A stretch of 64,000 nucleotides of DNA, taken from the NCBI RefSeq assembly GCF_007860105.1, contig NZ_SJPU01000002.1, forward strand, positions 1,291,739 through 1,355,738, read 5' to 3'. The notes beneath the pieces were generated by a model that ran no database searches, had not been told where the DNA came from, and saw nothing but the letters and a program-made list of their open reading frames with translations. Numbering within the stretch: position 1 is the first letter of the stretch; the number at the start of each line of letters is the position of its first letter. Below, one piece after another: positions 60,997-64,000 of this stretch. The translations under genes were made by a program, and so were the position numbers. This stretch comes from Allorhodopirellula heiligendammensis. Lineage in GTDB: Bacteria > Planctomycetota > Planctomycetia > Pirellulales > Pirellulaceae.

Positions 60997-62469
60997 GTGT
61001 TCGATTCCCTCTCTGAAGGCCTGCAATCCGCTTTCAAAAGTTTGTCTGGTAAGGGCAAACTGACCGAAGGGAATATGCGCGACGGTCTCAAAATCGTCGA
61101 ACAATCGCTGCTCGAATCGGACGTCAGTTACAGTGTCGTGAAGGAATTCATGGCACATGTGACCGAGAAAGCACTTGGCAAGCGGGTCTTGCTCAGCCTC
61201 CGCCCGCACGAAGAACTGGTGCGGATCGTTCACGAGGAACTGGTCGAGATCCTCGGCCCCGTCGACCCTTCTCTGCATCTCAATGCCGATCGGCCGACCA
61301 TTTTGATGCTCTGCGGCTTGCAGGGTAGCGGTAAAACGACCACCTGTGGCAAGTTGACGCAGTTGCTCCGCGAGCAGAATATTCAGCCGCTGCTCGTCGC
61401 CGCCGACCTCCAGCGCCCGGCCGCCATCGAGCAGCTCAAGGTCATCGGTGAGCAGCTCGGTGTCCCCGTCCACGCGGAGACTGAGCACAAGGATCCGGTG
61501 AAGGTCTGCCAAAACGGCGTCGACCGCGCACGGCGTGATGGCAACCGGGTCGTGATCCTCGACACCGCTGGTCGACTCGCTATCGACGCGGAGTTGATGG
61601 ATCAGCTCAAGCGAATTGATAAGAAGGTTGGTCCGGATCAAGTTTATCTCGTCGTCGACGGCATGACGGGCCAAGACGCTGTCAACAGTGCTGGAGCGTT
61701 TAACGAAGCTCTGGAGCTCGATGGCGTGATCATGACCAAGCTCGATGGTGACGCCCGCGGCGGTGCATTGCTATCGGTCAAGCAGGTCACTGGCGTGCCA
61801 ATCAAATTCATCGGGACCGGTGAACGATTTGACGCCCTTGAGCCGTTTCGCCCCGAAGGCATGGCAGGCCGCATCCTGCAGATGGGCGACATGGTCGCCG
61901 CCGCCCGCGAAGCTCACCGGATCGTGGACGAGAGCGAGCGGGAATCGCTTGAGGAGAAAATGGCGTCAGGCCAATTCTCCCTCGATGATTTTAAAAACAT
62001 GATGCAGAAAATCGCTCAGCCCGGGCTGATGGGACGCATGATGGGTCTGATGCCGGGGATGTCCCAGTTCAAAGAGGCGCTCGACAGCGAAGAAGCTGGC
62101 GGGCAGATGAAACAGATTATCGGGGCCATCAATTCGATGACTCCGGCCGAGCGTAAAAACCCGAAGCTAATCGATGCAGCCCGGCGAACCCGCATTGCGG
62201 CTGGAGCCGGGGTGCCTTCGTCGTCGATCACACAGTTGATCAAGCAGTTCGACACGATGAAACCGTTGATGCAGATGATGTCGGGCAAGGGCGGCGGAGA
62301 CCGGATGGCGATGCTGCGTCAGCTCCAGAGCGGTGCGATGGCCGGCGGTGGTCTCGGTGCCACGAAAATCAAACAATCCACGGGCAAGCGTCTGTCGCCC
62401 GCCGAACGGGAGAAGCAGCGCAAAGAGCGTGACAAACTCAAACGCAAGATGAAACGAAAGGGCCGCTAA
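60997..62469 (+). CDS. ffh: Signal recognition particle protein Ffh
   Basis: 490 residues, GTG start. NG domain with GLQGSGKTT at 107-115 and LDTAGRLAID, then the Met-rich M domain (LMGRMMGLMPGMSQ, LMQMMSGKGGG). It binds signal peptides and the SRP RNA. First of a run ffh-rpsP-trmD-rplS, as in many bacteria. Confidence 0.96.
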   Translation: MFDSLSEGLQSAFKSLSGKGKLTEGNMRDGLKIVEQSLLESDVSYSVVKEFMAHVTEKALGKRVLLSLRPHEELVRIVHEELVEILGPVDPSLHLNADRPTILMLCGLQGSGKTTTCGKLTQLLREQNIQPLLVAADLQRPAAIEQLKVIGEQLGVPVHAETEHKDPVKVCQNGVDRARRDGNRVVILDTAGRLAIDAELMDQLKRIDKKVGPDQVYLVVDGMTGQDAVNSAGAFNEALELDGVIMTKLDGDARGGALLSVKQVTGVPIKFIGTGERFDALEPFRPEGMAGRILQMGDMVAAAREAHRIVDESERESLEEKMASGQFSLDDFKNMMQKIAQPGLMGRMMGLMPGMSQFKEALDSEEAGGQMKQIIGAINSMTPAERKNPKLIDAARRTRIAAGAGVPSSSITQLIKQFDTMKPLMQMMSGKGGGDRMAMLRQLQSGAMAGGGLGATKIKQSTGKRLSPAEREKQRKERDKLKRKMKRKGR

Positions 62470-62548
62470 ACGCGACCGACCGACTTTAGACTTTTAAATC
62501 AACCGCACCAAAACCAACGCTAATTATCTTTTTGGAGACCTGACCGAG

Positions 62549-62989
62549 ATGGCTGTCAAAATTCGCATGAAAAAAATGGGGCGTACCCATCGTCCTTTCT
62601 TTCGTGTTTGTGCAATGGACCAACGTAAACCCCGTGATGGACGAGTGATCGAGGAACTCGGCCACTACGACCCCATGTGCCCCGAAACCGACGCGCGTGC
62701 TCAATTGAAGAGCGACCGTATCGACTATTGGATCAGTGTGGGTGCCCAACCCACCGAAAAGTGCGCCACGTTGATCAAGAAGTATGGCACCGACGGCACC
62801 CATCTCGACGCACAGCGTGAAGCCTTGGCGCGTCTCGGCCGCCGCAAGGACTACACGCCCGCGCCCGTGACGGCCGCTCCTCAGCCCAAAGCGGAAGCAC
62901 CGCAGGCCGAAGAGCCCGCTCCCGCTGCAGAAGCTCCAGCCGAAGAGTCGCCTGCGGCTCCTGAAGCCGAAGCCACGGCATCCGAGTAA
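62549..62989 (+). CDS. rpsP: 30S ribosomal protein S16 with acidic C-terminal tail
   Basis: 146 residues; the S16 core is the first about 85 (KIRMKKMGRTHRPFFRVCAM). A Pro/Ala/Glu-rich tail of about 55 residues follows. The ribosome binding site ggaga is upstream. 79 bp after ffh. Confidence 0.95.
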   Translation: MAVKIRMKKMGRTHRPFFRVCAMDQRKPRDGRVIEELGHYDPMCPETDARAQLKSDRIDYWISVGAQPTEKCATLIKKYGTDGTHLDAQREALARLGRRKDYTPAPVTAAPQPKAEAPQAEEPAPAAEAPAEESPAAPEAEATASE

Positions 62990-63011
62990 GCTGTCCGGCG
63001 AGTAAAACCTA

Positions 63012-63719
63012 GTGAGGATTGACGTTGTTACCCTGTTCCCCGCGATTTTTGACGGTTACCTGACGCAAAGTTTGTTGCACAAGGCAATCGTCCGGGGGCT
63101 GGTCGACATCCAGCGTCATGACCTGCGGCAGTGGGCCGAAAACGTACCTCATCGCAAAGTCGATGACCGTCCGTTCGGCGGCGGCCCGGGAATGTTAATC
63201 CAAGTCGAGCCGACGGTGAGTTGCGTTCGTGAAATCGAGTCGGACGCTGCTGACGGAGCCGAACAGGCCCCCATCCGCAGAATCCTGCTCACGCCGCAAG
63301 GCAAGCCATTCGATCAACGTCTGGCCGAAGATATCGCTACGAGCGAGCGAATTGTTTTGCTCTGTGGCCGATACGAAGGGTTTGACCAACGGGTCCATGA
63401 CATCTTGGAGCCGGAAGAAATTAGCGTTGGCGATTTCGTTCTCAATGGGGGCGAGGTCGCTGCCATGACCATCATCGATGCCGTCGTTCGGTTGATTCCC
63501 GGCGTCCTAGGTGATGAAAACAGCCATCGAGATGATTCCTTCAGCCGCGGAAATCGGCTGCTGGAGTTTCCACAATACACCCGGCCCCGCGAGTTCGAAG
63601 GACACTTCGTTCCCGAGGTCTTGCTCAGTGGTGACCATGCGGCAATCGCCGCTTGGCGGGCTGAGCAAACACTGATCCGAACCAAGGCCCGCCGTAGCGA
63701 TCTGCTCGACGAGTCCTAA
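63012..63719 (+). CDS. trmD: tRNA (guanine-N1)-methyltransferase
   Basis: 235 residues, GTG start. SPOUT fold with CGRYEGFDQRV at 118-128 and DFVLNGGE at 141-148; it methylates G37 of tRNAs with SAM. Start 22 bp after rpsP. The rimM gene often found between them is missing. Confidence 0.96.
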   Translation: MRIDVVTLFPAIFDGYLTQSLLHKAIVRGLVDIQRHDLRQWAENVPHRKVDDRPFGGGPGMLIQVEPTVSCVREIESDAADGAEQAPIRRILLTPQGKPFDQRLAEDIATSERIVLLCGRYEGFDQRVHDILEPEEISVGDFVLNGGEVAAMTIIDAVVRLIPGVLGDENSHRDDSFSRGNRLLEFPQYTRPREFEGHFVPEVLLSGDHAAIAAWRAEQTLIRTKARRSDLLDES

Positions 63720-63771
63720 ATCATTCAACTTACCAATCCAGCCAGCCCTAAAAAATATTAGCGAGAGCGTC

Positions 63772-64000
63772 ATGAGCAATGCCATCATGGACATGGTCAA
63801 CAAGGCCAACCTGAAACCAGAAACCCCCAAGTTCGACATTGGCGACACTGTCGACGTCCACACCAAGATTCTCGAAGGCGCCAAAGAACGCATTCAGGTT
63901 TTCAGTGGTGTCGTGATCGGCCGCTCGGGCAAAGGATCGCAAGAGATGTTCATGGTTCGCCGCATTGTCGCCGGTGAAGGCGTCGAGCGCAAGTTCCCCG
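63772..64000 (+). CDS. rplS: 50S ribosomal protein L19 (5' part, cut by window end)
   Basis: 76 residues are visible from ATG 63772 (MSNAIMDMVNKANLKP, then FDIGDTVDVHTKI and IQVFSGVVIGRSGKGSQEMF). The gene continues outside the window. It has a gagag ribosome binding site and follows trmD by 52 bp. Confidence 0.95.
   Translation, partial: MSNAIMDMVNKANLKPETPKFDIGDTVDVHTKILEGAKERIQVFSGVVIGRSGKGSQEMFMVRRIVAGEGVERKFP

Noticed and set aside
60772-61674. Long minus-strand frame antisense to ffh
   Set aside because: ffh is certain; only the last 116 codons, with a ribosome binding site, are accepted as a gene.
1-64000. tRNA, rRNA, CRISPR array, prophage or restriction system
   Set aside because: No cloverleaf, rRNA, regular direct-repeat array, integrase or methylase was recognised by reading; an automated scan could still find a tRNA.

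Overview
The window is a 64 kb piece of a planctomycete chromosome, most like the Rhodopirellula/Pirellulaceae group. The evidence is the set of protein families that are expanded in that phylum: DUF1553 and DUF1501 proteins, Piru_Ver-type dehydrogenase domains with CxxCH haem domains, an ECF sigma factor paired with a zinc-motif Ser/Thr kinase, a long secretin with a large N-terminal extension, PQQ-propeller proteins, a RAYT-type transposase, and intergenic hairpin repeats. No tRNA, rRNA or CRISPR array was recognised. Genus-level placement is inference.

Layout. 1-6744: a DUF1553/DUF1501 pair convergent with a dehydrogenase/cytochrome pair. 7080-15094: birA, an ECF sigma factor, a giant kinase with a duplicated C-terminal domain, an MtfA-like peptidase and a sugar isomerase. 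15316-17039: nagB-nagA, followed by a divergent sodium:solute symporter. 19676-23586: a Gfo/Idh/MocA oxidoreductase, mtnA and an unrecognised protein. 23556-27038: a 1160-residue secretin. 27544-32873: an aspartoacylase-family protein, a SHOCT/DUF4870 protein, a PQQ propeller and an MFS transporter. 33129-36378: a RAYT transposase with nearby repeats, a dihaem cytochrome and a long hairpin.

36379-43676: ymdB, ribosomal protein S1, a conserved hypothetical, an AEC transporter, a RbsD/FucU protein, ndk and small genes. 43829-47852: secreted MsrA, an NtrC-type regulator translationally coupled to bioF, and a thioesterase. 47854-51441: a DUF59 protein, a ComEA-like protein, a LexA-like repressor without its peptidase residues, and uppP divergent from a DUF368 (PopT-type) transporter. 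51460-57827: a degenerate sulfatase-fold protein, an orphan membrane-fusion adaptor, a HIT protein, winged-helix RadC and a large secreted hypothetical. 57914-60771: a small type III polyketide synthase cluster. 60997-64000: ffh-rpsP-trmD-rplS, the last gene cut by the window edge.

The most unusual items are the LexA-like protein (cleavage site, Ser and Lys all replaced), the uppP/DUF368 divergent pair, the altered GAFTGA loop in the NtrC-type regulator, the sulfatase-fold protein without catalytic residues, and a dispersed inverted-repeat family present in three copies, with other hairpins that sit directly on stop codons. No CRISPR, prophage or classical defence island is visible.
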